Assembly (NCBI GenBank): GCA_938014215.1
Contig: CALLRW010000016.1
Span: forward strand, 68,102 to 132,101
Source: an uncultured Alistipes sp.
GTDB lineage: Bacteria; Bacteroidota; Bacteroidia; Bacteroidales; Rikenellaceae
DNA: 64,000 bases
Direction: 5' to 3'
Both the position numbers and the translations under genes were made by a program. Every line of letters begins with the position of its first letter. The stretch's first letter is position 1. Shown one piece after another: positions 56,420-64,000 of this stretch. Under the pieces are notes generated by a model that was not told the DNA's origin, made no database searches, and saw only the letters and a program-made list of their open reading frames with translations.

Positions 56420-56866
56420 ATGGATCAGCGACAAATTGACGAAAAATTCATGCGCCTCGCACTAAACGAGGCCCGCAAAGCGTTAGAGCAGCAGGAGGTC
56501 CCGATCGGGGCGGTGGTCGTCAGCGGCGAAACCGTCGTCGGCCGCGGCCACAACCTCGTCGAGACGCTGTCCGACCCGACGGCCCATGCCGAGATGCAGG
56601 CCCTGACGGCCGCCGCCTCGACACTCGGCGGCAAGTATCTGCAGAAGTGTACGTTGTACGTGACGGTCGAACCGTGCATCATGTGTGCCGGAGCGATTGC
56701 CTGGGCGCAGATCGGTCGCGTGGTCTGGGGCGCCGACGACCCCAAGCGCGGTTACCGCATCTACAGCGAGCGGGTTTTCCACCCGAAAACGCAGCTCGAA
56801 CGGGGGGTGCTGGCCGCCGAGTGTGAGACGTTGATGACCTCTTTTTTCGCCTCGCTGCGGAATTAG
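56420..56866 (+). CDS. tadA: tRNA-specific adenosine deaminase
   Basis: 148 residues from ATG 56420 (MDQRQIDEKFM). Zinc ligands His56 in HAEMQAL (Glu58 as proton shuttle), Cys86 and Cys89 in PCIMC. It makes inosine at position 34 of tRNA-Arg. The upstream part of the frame covers the aspS promoter and is excluded. Confidence 0.95.
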   Translation: MDQRQIDEKFMRLALNEARKALEQQEVPIGAVVVSGETVVGRGHNLVETLSDPTAHAEMQALTAAASTLGGKYLQKCTLYVTVEPCIMCAGAIAWAQIGRVVWGADDPKRGYRIYSERVFHPKTQLERGVLAAECETLMTSFFASLRN

Positions 56867-56867
56867 A

Positions 56868-56900
56868 TTTGGCAAAAGCGGAAATTTTTTTGTATTTTTG
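56868..56900 (+). promoter_or_regulatory. promoter of TPR-protein gene
   Basis: TTTG at 56868-56871, right after the tadA stop, and TATTTTTG at 56893-56900, spacing 21. The leader to the ATG is about 115 bases. Confidence 0.6.
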
Positions 56901-57023
56901 TCACCATGGCGTCCGGGAGGTGCCTCGGTGACCGAAAGGTCCGGACCATTCTCCGCATGCGCGGCGCCGCTACCTTTCGAACCTTCGAGACCACAAAAAC
57001 TCAAATAAAACAATAAAAGAACC

Positions 57024-57962
57024 ATGAAAAAGATTTTTGTTTCGGCCCTGGCTCTGATGGCGGCCATGTCGCTTTCGGCGCAGGATGTTACGACGATTTT
57101 CAACGAGGCAGGTGCGGCGTTCAACGCCAAGGATTTTGCCGGCGCAGCCGCCAAGTTCGAACAGGTGATCGACCTCGGTATGGACAATGAGGAGGCTGCC
57201 GCACAGGTCGCTACGGCCAAGTCGACGCTCCCCAAATGCTACTTCTACCTGGGTGGCGCCGCCATCAAGACGAAGAACTACGACGAGGCGCTGAAGAACT
57301 TCGAGAAGTCGGCCGAGCTGGCCGAGCTCTACGGCGACATGACCCAGATGGGCAAGTCGAACGGTTGGGTGGCCAAGATCTACCAGCTGCAGGGCGGTGA
57401 GGCCTTCAACAACAAGGACTACGTGACCGCTGCCGGCATCTTCGAGAAGGGCTACAAGGCCGATCCCGACAACACGGCCATGGCGCTGAACCTGGCGATG
57501 AGCTACTGCGAGATGGGCGAGTACGAGAAGGGTATGGACATCTACGAGGCCATTGCCGCCAAGACCCACCCGAAATATGCCGACGATGCGGCTACGGCCA
57601 AGAAGATGATGGCCCTCTACACGAACAACAAGGTGGCCGAACTGCAGCAGGCCGGTGATTTCGACGGTATCATCACGATGGCCGATGCCCAGCTGGAGAA
57701 GAACCCCACCAGCGCTCTGTTCCAGAACGTGCGCCTGCAGGCCTATGCCAACAAGAAGGCTTACGACAAGGTGATCGAGCTGGGTCAGGCTGCTGCCGAC
57801 GCTCAGACCGAGGAGGAGGACCGCAGCCTGATGTACTACCTGCTGGGTGCCGCCTACAACGCCAAGGAGATGAAGCCGCAGGCCATTGTCGCCTTCCAGA
57901 AGGTGACGGCCGGTGCTGCTGCCGAGAACGCCAAAACGGCTCTTGCCGAGCTGCAGAAATAG
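57024..57962 (+). CDS. exported tetratricopeptide-repeat protein
   Basis: 312 residues. Signal peptide MKKIFVSALALMAAMSLSAQ is followed by helical repeats of TPR type: AGAAFNAKDFAGAAAKFEQVIDLG, KNYDEALKNFEKSAELAE, GEYEKGMDIYEAIA and others. TPR arrays hold protein partners; the partner is unknown. Strong codon bias and its own promoter and terminator suggest an abundant stand-alone periplasmic protein. Confidence 0.85.
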   Translation: MKKIFVSALALMAAMSLSAQDVTTIFNEAGAAFNAKDFAGAAAKFEQVIDLGMDNEEAAAQVATAKSTLPKCYFYLGGAAIKTKNYDEALKNFEKSAELAELYGDMTQMGKSNGWVAKIYQLQGGEAFNNKDYVTAAGIFEKGYKADPDNTAMALNLAMSYCEMGEYEKGMDIYEAIAAKTHPKYADDAATAKKMMALYTNNKVAELQQAGDFDGIITMADAQLEKNPTSALFQNVRLQAYANKKAYDKVIELGQAAADAQTEEEDRSLMYYLLGAAYNAKEMKPQAIVAFQKVTAGAAAENAKTALAELQK

Positions 57963-58005
57963 TTTCGCACGGGGGGCCGGATACTCCCGGCGTAACGTGT
58001 TACGG

Positions 58006-58036
58006 GCTCCTGCCGCATTGCGGCGGGAGCTTTTTT
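58006..58036 (+). terminator. intrinsic terminator of TPR-protein gene
   Basis: 11-bp stem GCTCCTGCCGC/GCGGCGGGAGC (one G-T pair), 4-base loop, six T. Confidence 0.88.
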
Positions 58037-58187
58037 ATGGTCTCCTGTGCCGGCCGGGCGGCAAATGCCTGCCGTGTCGTCGGCAGATCCGCTTCCGGCG
58101 CCCCGGCCGCCGGTCGCTTTTCTTTCGGCAGGCTCGATTCCGGTATGATATGTGCATGTATCGAGGCACATCTTCAAACCGAATGCC

Positions 58188-58310
58188 ATGGAAAAACAAA
58201 CGTATGTCAGCCCCGAAATCGAGGTGACGGAGATCCGTATCGAACGCGGGTTTGCCGTTTCGTCGGTCGACGGAGAGATCGAAGGTTTCGATCGGGAGGA
58301 GTGGGAATGA
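58188..58310 (+). CDS. 40-residue small protein upstream of fimbrillin-like gene
   Basis: ATG 58188 to TGA 58310 reads MEKQTYVSPEIEVTEIRIER, then a GFAVSS segment and an acidic, aromatic end (GFDREEWE). This plan (short basic start, PEIEV strand, GFAVS, acidic end) is common in tiny Bacteroidales proteins encoded next to fimbrillin-like genes. Its stop overlaps the next start by ATGA, so the two are translationally coupled. Function unknown. Confidence 0.75.
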   Translation: MEKQTYVSPEIEVTEIRIERGFAVSSVDGEIEGFDREEWE

Positions 58311-60583
58311 ATGCCCGGATTCTGACCGTGACGGCACGGACGGCCGTCCGGTTTCACGACCTCAGCCGGCAGCGGCCCGTTGCCGAAGGCTCCTGCCCGG
58401 AAACCACCGGCACCCGGATCCGCTGTCGCCTCCGGATGCCGCTTTGGATGATGATTGCCGCACTTGCGGCGGGAGGCGGTCTGACGACGGGGTGTGCGGA
58501 CGATCCGAACGGTGATGCGGCGCCCCGTCACCTCGTGACGCGCTCCGTGCGGATCGAGGCCGCCTCCCCGGCCACACGCACCGAACTCGCCGCCAACGGC
58601 TACGACATGCTCTGGAGCCCCGGTGACACGATCGGGGTCTTCGTCGCAAGCGGCTCCACCTTCACGACCTCCAACGCCCCGCTCGTCTACGAGGGTTCGG
58701 CCCCGGCCGCCGGGGGTACCTTCACCGGGGAGATCACCCTCGATGCCGACGCCTCCTCCTCGACGCTCTATGCCTATTATCCCTACTCGGCCGGGGCCGG
58801 TTCGGATGCCGCGGCCCTTGCCTTTACACTCCCCACGCAGCAGGTGCAGTCCTCCTCGGGCAACTCCTCGCACCTGGGCGACTGCGACTTCCTGGTCGCC
58901 GCCCCCGTGACGAACGAAACGGGCAGCTTCGGAGCGCTGACCTTCAGCCACGCCTTTGCCGTGATCGAGGTCGACCTGACCGGGTCGGGAACCATGGCCG
59001 GGAAGCGTGTGGAATCGGTGATGCTCTTCGCAACGGATGCCGCCACGGTCTCCTCGTCGGGGACCGTCTCCGGAACGGCCAACATGGCCGGTTCGTTTAC
59101 CTTCGACCTGACGGGTTCATCCCCCGCAACGGCCCTCTATGCCGGCGGGGCGGCGCAGATCGGCTATTGCGGGGTGACCTTTGCGGAGCCTCCGGTCCTC
59201 GGCTCGGAGACCGTGACGGCCTATCTGACGGTCAACCCGGCGGACTACTCCCAGGGGGGCGGTCAGATTTACGCCGTGGTGAGCACCACGGACGGCTATA
59301 CGGCCACCTACACCCGCTCCGGTCCGGTCATCCCGGCGGCCCGGATGCTGGTCCTTACGGAGGATGTCTCGACGGGAACGGCCACGGGACCGACCGTCGG
59401 ACTCTCCTCGTCGGGCGAAACGGCCAACTGTTACGTCGTCTCCGTCCCGTCGCAGAGCTACTCGTTCGATGCCTCCGTGGCCGGCAACGGCGTTATCCCC
59501 GACAGCCTTCAGCAGGCCATTCAGCGCTACGAGGGGCGGACCCTCTCGGCCGACCTCTCGGGCGGCGGTTATGCCCGCCTGCTGTGGCAAAGCCACCCGT
59601 GGCTGATCGAACCGGGGAGTGTCTCCTATGCCGACGGGCAGATCACCTTTGCGCTGACCGAGCGCCCCACCTCGCTGGGAGGCAATGCCGTGATTGCGCT
59701 CTATCCGGATGCAACGTCCGACGAGGCGATCTGGAGCTGGCATATCTGGGTGACCGACCGGACGAACGAGGAGCTGCAGGCCGCCGCCGAGACCTATACG
59801 ATGTATGCGGACTACGAAACGGTCTACGGGGCGGGTTCGGCCCGGATGATGGACCGCAACCTCGGGGCCATATATAACGAGGACGGCCCCTATGCACGGT
59901 CGTTCCGGGCGCCGCTCTACCAGTGGGGGCGCAAGGATCCCTTCCCGTGGGGCGACGTGGTCTACGATGCCGACAGCAACCCCTACAACTATCTTTCGGA
60001 GTGGACGGCCGTGCAGGCAACCGGTTCTCCGGGCCAGTATGCAGGCTATACGGGCAACACGTGGTATGCCACGGCCCATCCCGACACCTTCATCGCAACC
60101 ACCTCGGGCTCTTCCTACGACTGGTGCTGGGGCAGAGGACAGGGAACTTCGGCCGCCGTGCGCAACAATTCGCTCTGGGGAAACCCGAACGGCACGACCG
60201 TCGGCGAGCAGACCACCAAGACCCTCTTCGACCCCTGTCCGCTGGGCTGGAAGGTGCCCCATCCCTACGTCTTCAGCGGGTTCACGCAGTCCGGGGCGAC
60301 AACCGCGGTCTCGAGCGGCGATACCGAAACCACGGGATCCTTCGTCCAGGGCTGGAACCTCTTCTACAACGGCTCCTCGACCACCTATTATCCGGGTGTG
60401 GGCTATCGTTATGACGAGTACGGCATCTTCTTCTTCTCGGCGTCGGGCTACTATTGGACCAGTTCGCCCGCTTCCTCCTCCTCGTTCGGGGCCTGGACCT
60501 TCGGCCTGACCTCCGCAACGATCTACGAGTGTTACTCCGATCCGCGGGGCTTCGGCCTCCCGATCCGCTGTCAGCAGGAGTAG
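58307..60583 (+). CDS. fimbrillin-like lipoprotein with C-terminal FISUMP-like domain
   Basis: 758 residues from ATG 58307, chosen because it overlaps the small-protein stop; ATG codons just before MPLWMMIAALAAGG are possible too. A lipobox (LTTGC) follows the hydrophobic stretch about 45 residues in. Next is an Mfa-like/fimbrillin-like domain with TRTELAANGYDMLWSPGDTIGVF and YAYYPYS. The C-terminal part (about 490-758) has DRNLGAIY, YQWGRKDPFPWG, DPCPLGWKVP, YYWTSSP and a closing LPIRCQQE, the pattern of the FISUMP/C-lectin-like domain. Likely an exposed adhesin or pilus tip. Its 3' end overlaps queG on the other strand by 13 bases. Confidence 0.85.
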   Translation: MNARILTVTARTAVRFHDLSRQRPVAEGSCPETTGTRIRCRLRMPLWMMIAALAAGGGLTTGCADDPNGDAAPRHLVTRSVRIEAASPATRTELAANGYDMLWSPGDTIGVFVASGSTFTTSNAPLVYEGSAPAAGGTFTGEITLDADASSSTLYAYYPYSAGAGSDAAALAFTLPTQQVQSSSGNSSHLGDCDFLVAAPVTNETGSFGALTFSHAFAVIEVDLTGSGTMAGKRVESVMLFATDAATVSSSGTVSGTANMAGSFTFDLTGSSPATALYAGGAAQIGYCGVTFAEPPVLGSETVTAYLTVNPADYSQGGGQIYAVVSTTDGYTATYTRSGPVIPAARMLVLTEDVSTGTATGPTVGLSSSGETANCYVVSVPSQSYSFDASVAGNGVIPDSLQQAIQRYEGRTLSADLSGGGYARLLWQSHPWLIEPGSVSYADGQITFALTERPTSLGGNAVIALYPDATSDEAIWSWHIWVTDRTNEELQAAAETYTMYADYETVYGAGSARMMDRNLGAIYNEDGPYARSFRAPLYQWGRKDPFPWGDVVYDADSNPYNYLSEWTAVQATGSPGQYAGYTGNTWYATAHPDTFIATTSGSSYDWCWGRGQGTSAAVRNNSLWGNPNGTTVGEQTTKTLFDPCPLGWKVPHPYVFSGFTQSGATTAVSSGDTETTGSFVQGWNLFYNGSSTTYYPGVGYRYDEYGIFFFSASGYYWTSSPASSSSFGAWTFGLTSATIYECYSDPRGFGLPIRCQQE

Positions 60584-61662
60584 CTGGCAGGCTGCTCCGG
60601 CCCGTCGGACGATGCCGCGCTCGCTGAAGGGGCCGGTTCTGTTTTGGAGGATGCCGTGCTCGCTGAAGGGACCGGCTCTGTTTCGGAGGATGCCGCGCTC
60701 GCTGAAGGGGCCGGCTCTGTTTCGGAGAATGCCGCGCCCGGGGCAGGCGCCGGCCCGCTGGGGGCGATGTTGCCGCGGATGCGTTCCAGACCGCTGCGGG
60801 TGAGGGGCGTGCGGCCGCAGAGGCGTTCGAAGGCGTCTTCGTCCATCCGCTGCCAGTCGGCCTCGTCCATGCCGAGCGGATCGAACTGCGGATCGAAGGC
60901 CGGATTGCGGTGCTGCGGTGCCCGGCGGTTCCAGGGGCAGCAGCTCTGGCAGGCGTCGCATCCGAAGATCCATCCGTCGAGATCGATCCGTTGCCGGGGT
61001 TCGCGTTCGATGGTGTGGCACGAGATGCAGCGCGACGTGTCGATCCCCCGCCCGGGCATCACGGCCCCCGTGGGGCACGCCTCGACGCAGGCGCGGCACG
61101 TGCCGCAGCGCGATCCGGCAAAGGGGGTGTCATAGCGGTCGACCTCGGCGGTGAGGATCAGTTCGCCCAGGACGATGAAACTTCCCAGCTCGGGGGTCAC
61201 CACCAGCGACTGCCGCCCGATCCATCCCAGCCCCGCCTCGACGGCCAGCAGCTTCTCGGCCAGCGGCGCCGTGTCGACGAAGGCCCGCCCGCGTATGTCG
61301 GGATCGATGCGCCGCAGTTCGTCGAACATCCGGTGGAGCATCCCCCGTATGAGGGTGTGGTAATCCTCGGCACAGGCATACGAGGCCACTTTGGTGCGGT
61401 GACCGGCCGGATAGCCGTCGCTTGCGCGATTCTTGTATCCCACGGCGCAGACCACCGCCGTACGGGCCTCGTCGACCAGTTTCCGGGGGTCGAAGCGTTT
61501 CTCGGTATTGCGTTCCAGATAGGCCAGCGACGACTGGTAGCCGCCGGCGAGCCATTCGCGGAAACGGGCCTCGCCGTCGATCAGGTGACGGCATGGCGCC
61601 ACCCCGCACAGATCGAATCCAACCCCGGCGGCGAGTTTTTTGATGTACGAATGGTCGAACAT
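60571..61662 (-). CDS. queG: epoxyqueuosine reductase with repetitive C-terminal tail
   Basis: 363 residues. The N-terminal cobalamin-binding part includes YLERNTEKRFDPRKLV and FVDTAPLAEKLLAVEAGLGWIG. Two [4Fe-4S] sites follow: CGTCRACVEACP and CISC...CDACQSCCPW. It reduces epoxyqueuosine in tRNA to queuosine. After about residue 305 a tail not typical of the family carries three copies of a 13-residue unit like SETEPAPSASAAS, encoded by a 39-bp tandem repeat. The tail ends inside the 3' overlap with the fimbrillin-like gene. Confidence 0.94.
   Translation of the reverse strand: MFDHSYIKKLAAGVGFDLCGVAPCRHLIDGEARFREWLAGGYQSSLAYLERNTEKRFDPRKLVDEARTAVVCAVGYKNRASDGYPAGHRTKVASYACAEDYHTLIRGMLHRMFDELRRIDPDIRGRAFVDTAPLAEKLLAVEAGLGWIGRQSLVVTPELGSFIVLGELILTAEVDRYDTPFAGSRCGTCRACVEACPTGAVMPGRGIDTSRCISCHTIEREPRQRIDLDGWIFGCDACQSCCPWNRRAPQHRNPAFDPQFDPLGMDEADWQRMDEDAFERLCGRTPLTRSGLERIRGNIAPSGPAPAPGAAFSETEPAPSASAASSETEPVPSASTASSKTEPAPSASAASSDGPEQPASYSC
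60605..60740. repeat. 39-bp tandem repeat inside queG 3' end
   Basis: Three in-frame copies of a 39-base unit containing GCTCGCTGAAGGG and GGTTCTGTTTTGGAGGATGC-like sequence. Because 39 is a multiple of three, copy-number change would alter the tail length without breaking the frame. Confidence 0.88.
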
Positions 61663-61758
61663 ATTGATAATTTATGCCAAAAATAGTATATTTTGGCTGA
61701 AAATTCGTAATTTAGCCCCGTAATATTGCGATTCGTTCGCGCCTAACTGGAACACGTC

Positions 61759-63441
61759 ATGATTATCAATACACTTTACGAACTGGTCCGTAACGGTGTG
61801 GAGAAGTTTGCGTCCCGGATTGCCTACTCGATGTTCGACGGCGAGGACGTGACTTATGCCGAAGTGGGCCGTCGTATAACCCGCGTGCAGGAGATCCTGA
61901 CCACCTCGGGGCTGCGTCCCGGTGACAAGGTCGCCCTGCTGAGCAGCAACATGCCCAACTGGGGTATCTGCTACCTGGCCGTCACCTCGGCAGGCATGGT
62001 TGTCGTACCGATCCTTCCCGACTTCTCGGGCGAAGAGCTCGACATGATCATCGAACATGCCGAGGCCAAGGCCCTGCTGGTCTCCGACCGGCTCTTTACG
62101 AAACTCTCGCGCCGAACCATCGACCGGCTCAACGTCGTCGTGCGGACGAAAAACCTCGGCGTCATCGCCCAGCACGTCCGCGAAGAGGGCTCGACGGCTG
62201 TCCCGCAGCCCGACGACCTGGCCGTGATCATCTACACCTCGGGCACCACCTCCAAACCCAAGGGCGTCATGCTGACCCACAAGGCGCTCTGCAAACAGAT
62301 CGAACTCTCGTCGGCCATCTTCCCCGTGAAGGGCGACGATACGTTCCTCTCGGTGCTGCCCCTTTCGCACACCTACGAGTGCTCGATCGGCATGATCTAC
62401 CCCTTCTCCGAAGGGGCCAGGGTCGTCTATCTCGACCGTCCGCCCACGGCTTCGGTCCTGATGCCGGCGCTGCGGAGCGTGCGCCCCTCGGTGATGCTCA
62501 TCGTGCCGCTCGTCATCGAGAAGATCTTCCGCCATCAGGTGCTGGCCAAGTTCAACTCCAACGGCTTCTGGCGCACGCTCTACCGCGTGGGGTTCCTGCG
62601 CCGCTATCTCCACCGCGTGGCGGGCAAGAAGCTGATGAAGGTCTTCGGCGGCCGGCTCCGCTTCCTGGGCATCGGCGGCTCGAAACTCGACAGCGATGCC
62701 GAACGTTTCCTGCTCGAGGCCCGCATCCCCTATGCCATCGGTTACGGACTCACCGAAACGGCCCCGCTGCTGGCCGGAGCCGCCCCCTCGCAGGTGCGTC
62801 TGGGGTCGACCGGACCGCAGGCCCCGGGTGTTGTGCTGCGTCTGGAGAACATCAACCCCGAGACGCGTCAGGGCGAAATCGTGGCGCTGACACCGAGCAT
62901 CATGCTGGGATATTACAAGAATCCCGAGGCTACGCGCGAGGCCTTTACGGCCGACGGATGGTTCCGTACGGGCGACCTCGGCGAGTTCGACAAGGACGGC
63001 TGGCTCTACATCAAGGGGCGGCTGAAGAACATGATCGTCGGCCCGGGCGGGGAGAACATCTACCCGGAGGATATCGAGAGCGTCCTCAATTCGCACGTCT
63101 GCATTGCCGATTCGATCGTCACGGAGCACGAGGGGCGTCTGGTGGCGCTGGTGCACTTCAACCGGGAGGAGATCGAGTCGATGATCGATGACTGGCGCGA
63201 GGAGTGGGCGACGAAAAAGGAGGCCTGGGAGGCAAAAACCGAGCAGTTGAAGAAGGAGATCATCGAATTCGTCAATGCGAAGGTGAACCGTTTCTCGCGG
63301 ATCTCGGAGGTCGTCGAGGAGAAGGAGGAGTTCGAAAAGACGCCGACGCAGAAGATCAAGCGTTTCCTCTACAACAGGAACGGAAAGACGGATCCGAAGT
63401 CGTCAAAACACTCGGAGCATCCGACTCCCGAAAAATCCTGA
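61759..63441 (+). CDS. AMP-dependent long-chain acyl-CoA synthetase
   Basis: 560 residues. The P-loop-like motif YTSGTTSKPKGVMLTH (about 158-173), YGLTETAPLL and DGWFRTGDLGEFDKDGWLYIKGR are the core motifs of the ANL superfamily; the LKNMIVGPGGENIYPEDIE end segment fits fatty-acid CoA ligases. It activates fatty acids for lipid synthesis or recycling. A charged helical insert (EEWATKKEAWEAKTEQLKKE) precedes the C-terminal catalytic lysine region (KTPTQKIKRF). Confidence 0.92.
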   Translation: MIINTLYELVRNGVEKFASRIAYSMFDGEDVTYAEVGRRITRVQEILTTSGLRPGDKVALLSSNMPNWGICYLAVTSAGMVVVPILPDFSGEELDMIIEHAEAKALLVSDRLFTKLSRRTIDRLNVVVRTKNLGVIAQHVREEGSTAVPQPDDLAVIIYTSGTTSKPKGVMLTHKALCKQIELSSAIFPVKGDDTFLSVLPLSHTYECSIGMIYPFSEGARVVYLDRPPTASVLMPALRSVRPSVMLIVPLVIEKIFRHQVLAKFNSNGFWRTLYRVGFLRRYLHRVAGKKLMKVFGGRLRFLGIGGSKLDSDAERFLLEARIPYAIGYGLTETAPLLAGAAPSQVRLGSTGPQAPGVVLRLENINPETRQGEIVALTPSIMLGYYKNPEATREAFTADGWFRTGDLGEFDKDGWLYIKGRLKNMIVGPGGENIYPEDIESVLNSHVCIADSIVTEHEGRLVALVHFNREEIESMIDDWREEWATKKEAWEAKTEQLKKEIIEFVNAKVNRFSRISEVVEEKEEFEKTPTQKIKRFLYNRNGKTDPKSSKHSEHPTPEKS

Positions 63442-63472
63442 TCCGAAAATCCGGAAAATCTGAAAAATCTGG

Positions 63473-63522
63473 CCAGGTCCTCCGATTGCAGACATGCGAC
63501 CGGAGGGCCTGCCGTCTTTTTT
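63473..63522 (+). terminator. intrinsic terminator of acyl-CoA synthetase gene
   Basis: 11-bp stem (CAGGTCCTCCG with CGGAGGGCCTG), 17-base loop, then CCGTCTTTTTTG, 32 bases after the stop. Confidence 0.75.
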
Positions 63523-63676
63523 GAGGAAGGGGGGGGAGATCGTTGGCCGCGCGGTGTCGATCCTTCCGCGTTTCGTGGCCGATGCACTGGTGGTCGAGGT
63601 CGATGCTTTGGTGGTCGAGTCCGAAGAGTTTGGCTTCAGGGGATCGGGTTCGTCTCGGGCGATGGAAAAATTTTCT

Positions 63677-63684
63677 TACTTTTG
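63677..63684 (+). promoter_or_regulatory. -7 box of a possible RNA gene
   Basis: TACTTTTG, an exact TAnnTTTG match in an otherwise gene-free stretch; a start near 63691 would follow. Confidence 0.45.
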
Positions 63685-63690
63685 TTCCCG

Positions 63691-63812
63691 CAAATCGAGG
63701 ATCCCTGCCTCTTCTTCGGTTTGCAAACGACAGAAACGGGCGGAGAAAAGGAGATGTTGCGTCACTCGATCTGAATTCTTCAGGTTTATCCTTCTCTTCG
63801 CCCCTCTTTTTG
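63691..63812 (+). ncRNA. candidate structured small RNA
   Basis: From the promoter at 63677 a ~120-base transcript would end in a 14-position hairpin, 63738-63751 with 63790-63803 (13 pairs, one mismatch), whose loop holds a second perfect hairpin (CTGAA/TTCAG). CTCTTTTTGG follows at once. The whole has the form of a small RNA or leader ending in a terminator. No protein-coding reading is convincing and it matches no RNA class I know. Confidence 0.35.
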
Positions 63813-63889
63813 GTAGTGTTTCAAAAAGTGTGTCTGGGAAGGAGCCTTCAGATTCTTCAGATATGCAAATATAACAATTCTTGTTTTCA

Positions 63890-63924
63890 GATCCACACGC
63901 CGCGGCGTGTGGATCTTATTTTTG
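63890..63924 (+). terminator. perfect 26-base palindrome followed by T-rich tail
   Basis: 63890-63902 and 63903-63915 are exact reverse complements with no loop (GATCCACACGCCG start), then TTATTTTTG on the + strand. Confidence 0.6.
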
Positions 63925-63935
63925 TGTTATAGTCT

Positions 63936-64000
63936 TCACTCGGGGAATAATTCCCGATCCAGGTCGATCCGCGGCACCGGCCTCAGATAGGATTTCTTAT
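63936..64000 (-). CDS. 3' end of a minus-strand gene running off the window
   Basis: On the - strand the last frame before TGA (63938-63936) reads KKSYLRPVPRIDLDRELFPE, 20 residues of credible protein ending. It is too short to name a family. It would converge on the + strand palindrome at 63890. Confidence 0.4.
   Translation of the reverse strand, partial: KKSYLRPVPRIDLDRELFPE

Noticed and set aside
63808..63850. Insertion-sequence end (TAGTGTTTCAAAAAGTGTG)
   Set aside because: It recalls terminal repeats of some transposons, but no transposase, partner repeat or target duplication is visible in the window.

Overview
The window comes from a GC-rich member of the Bacteroidota, most likely order Bacteroidales and probably Alistipes or another Rikenellaceae; the genus is an inference. 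Supporting signs are a V-type ATPase operon carrying the Bacteroidota-specific DUF2764 subunit, FimB/Mfa2-like and fimbrillin-like lipoproteins, a short RpoD without region 1.1, a gldH-ricT pair, an M56 peptidase/BlaI/TonB cluster, and -7 promoter boxes of the TAnnTTTG type. The high GC content makes many long antisense ORFs, which are shadows of the real genes.

Layout. 1-7194: a surface or fimbrial locus on the + strand, with the 3' part of a metzincin-like protease followed by three FimB/Mfa2-like lipoproteins. 7411-14915: the V-ATPase operon E, DUF2764, A, B, D, I, K, whose K subunit keeps the Na+-ligand residues. 15071-15250: tandem repeats. 15583-17690 (-): a lipoprotein gene with a one-base frameshift in its signal peptide. 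18232-27183 (-): glutaminyl cyclase, metH, metF, an M20 amidohydrolase and rnr, closely packed or overlapping. 27334-37065 (+): tig, clpP, clpX, transketolase, metK (behind a SAM-II-like riboswitch candidate), an HtrA protease and rpoD, forming a proteostasis and housekeeping block. 37161-37360: a 10-bp minisatellite. 37431-39281: ung (-) and alkaline phosphatase (+). 39417-42798 (-): BlaI regulator, M56 peptidase and a TonB protein with three TonB C-terminal domains. 43037-56185, all on the - strand: trmB, gldH, ricT, MATE pump, clpC, metallophosphoesterase, a lower-GC aspartyl-protease/PDZ gene, rarA and aspS. 56420-64000: tadA, a TPR protein, a 40-residue small protein coupled to a fimbrillin-like lipoprotein, queG (-), an acyl-CoA synthetase, a possible structured RNA, and the end of one more minus-strand gene.

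How the parts relate. Methionine/SAM metabolism appears as metH-metF plus metK. Protein quality control appears as tig-clpP-clpX, htrA and clpC. Queuosine and tRNA modification appears as queG, trmB and tadA. Surface proteins appear at both ends. A recurrent oddity is that gene ends are followed by unrelated short tandem repeats, each with its own unit length (about 65, 10, 30, 16, 44 and 39 bp). I saw no tRNA, rRNA, CRISPR array or complete mobile element.
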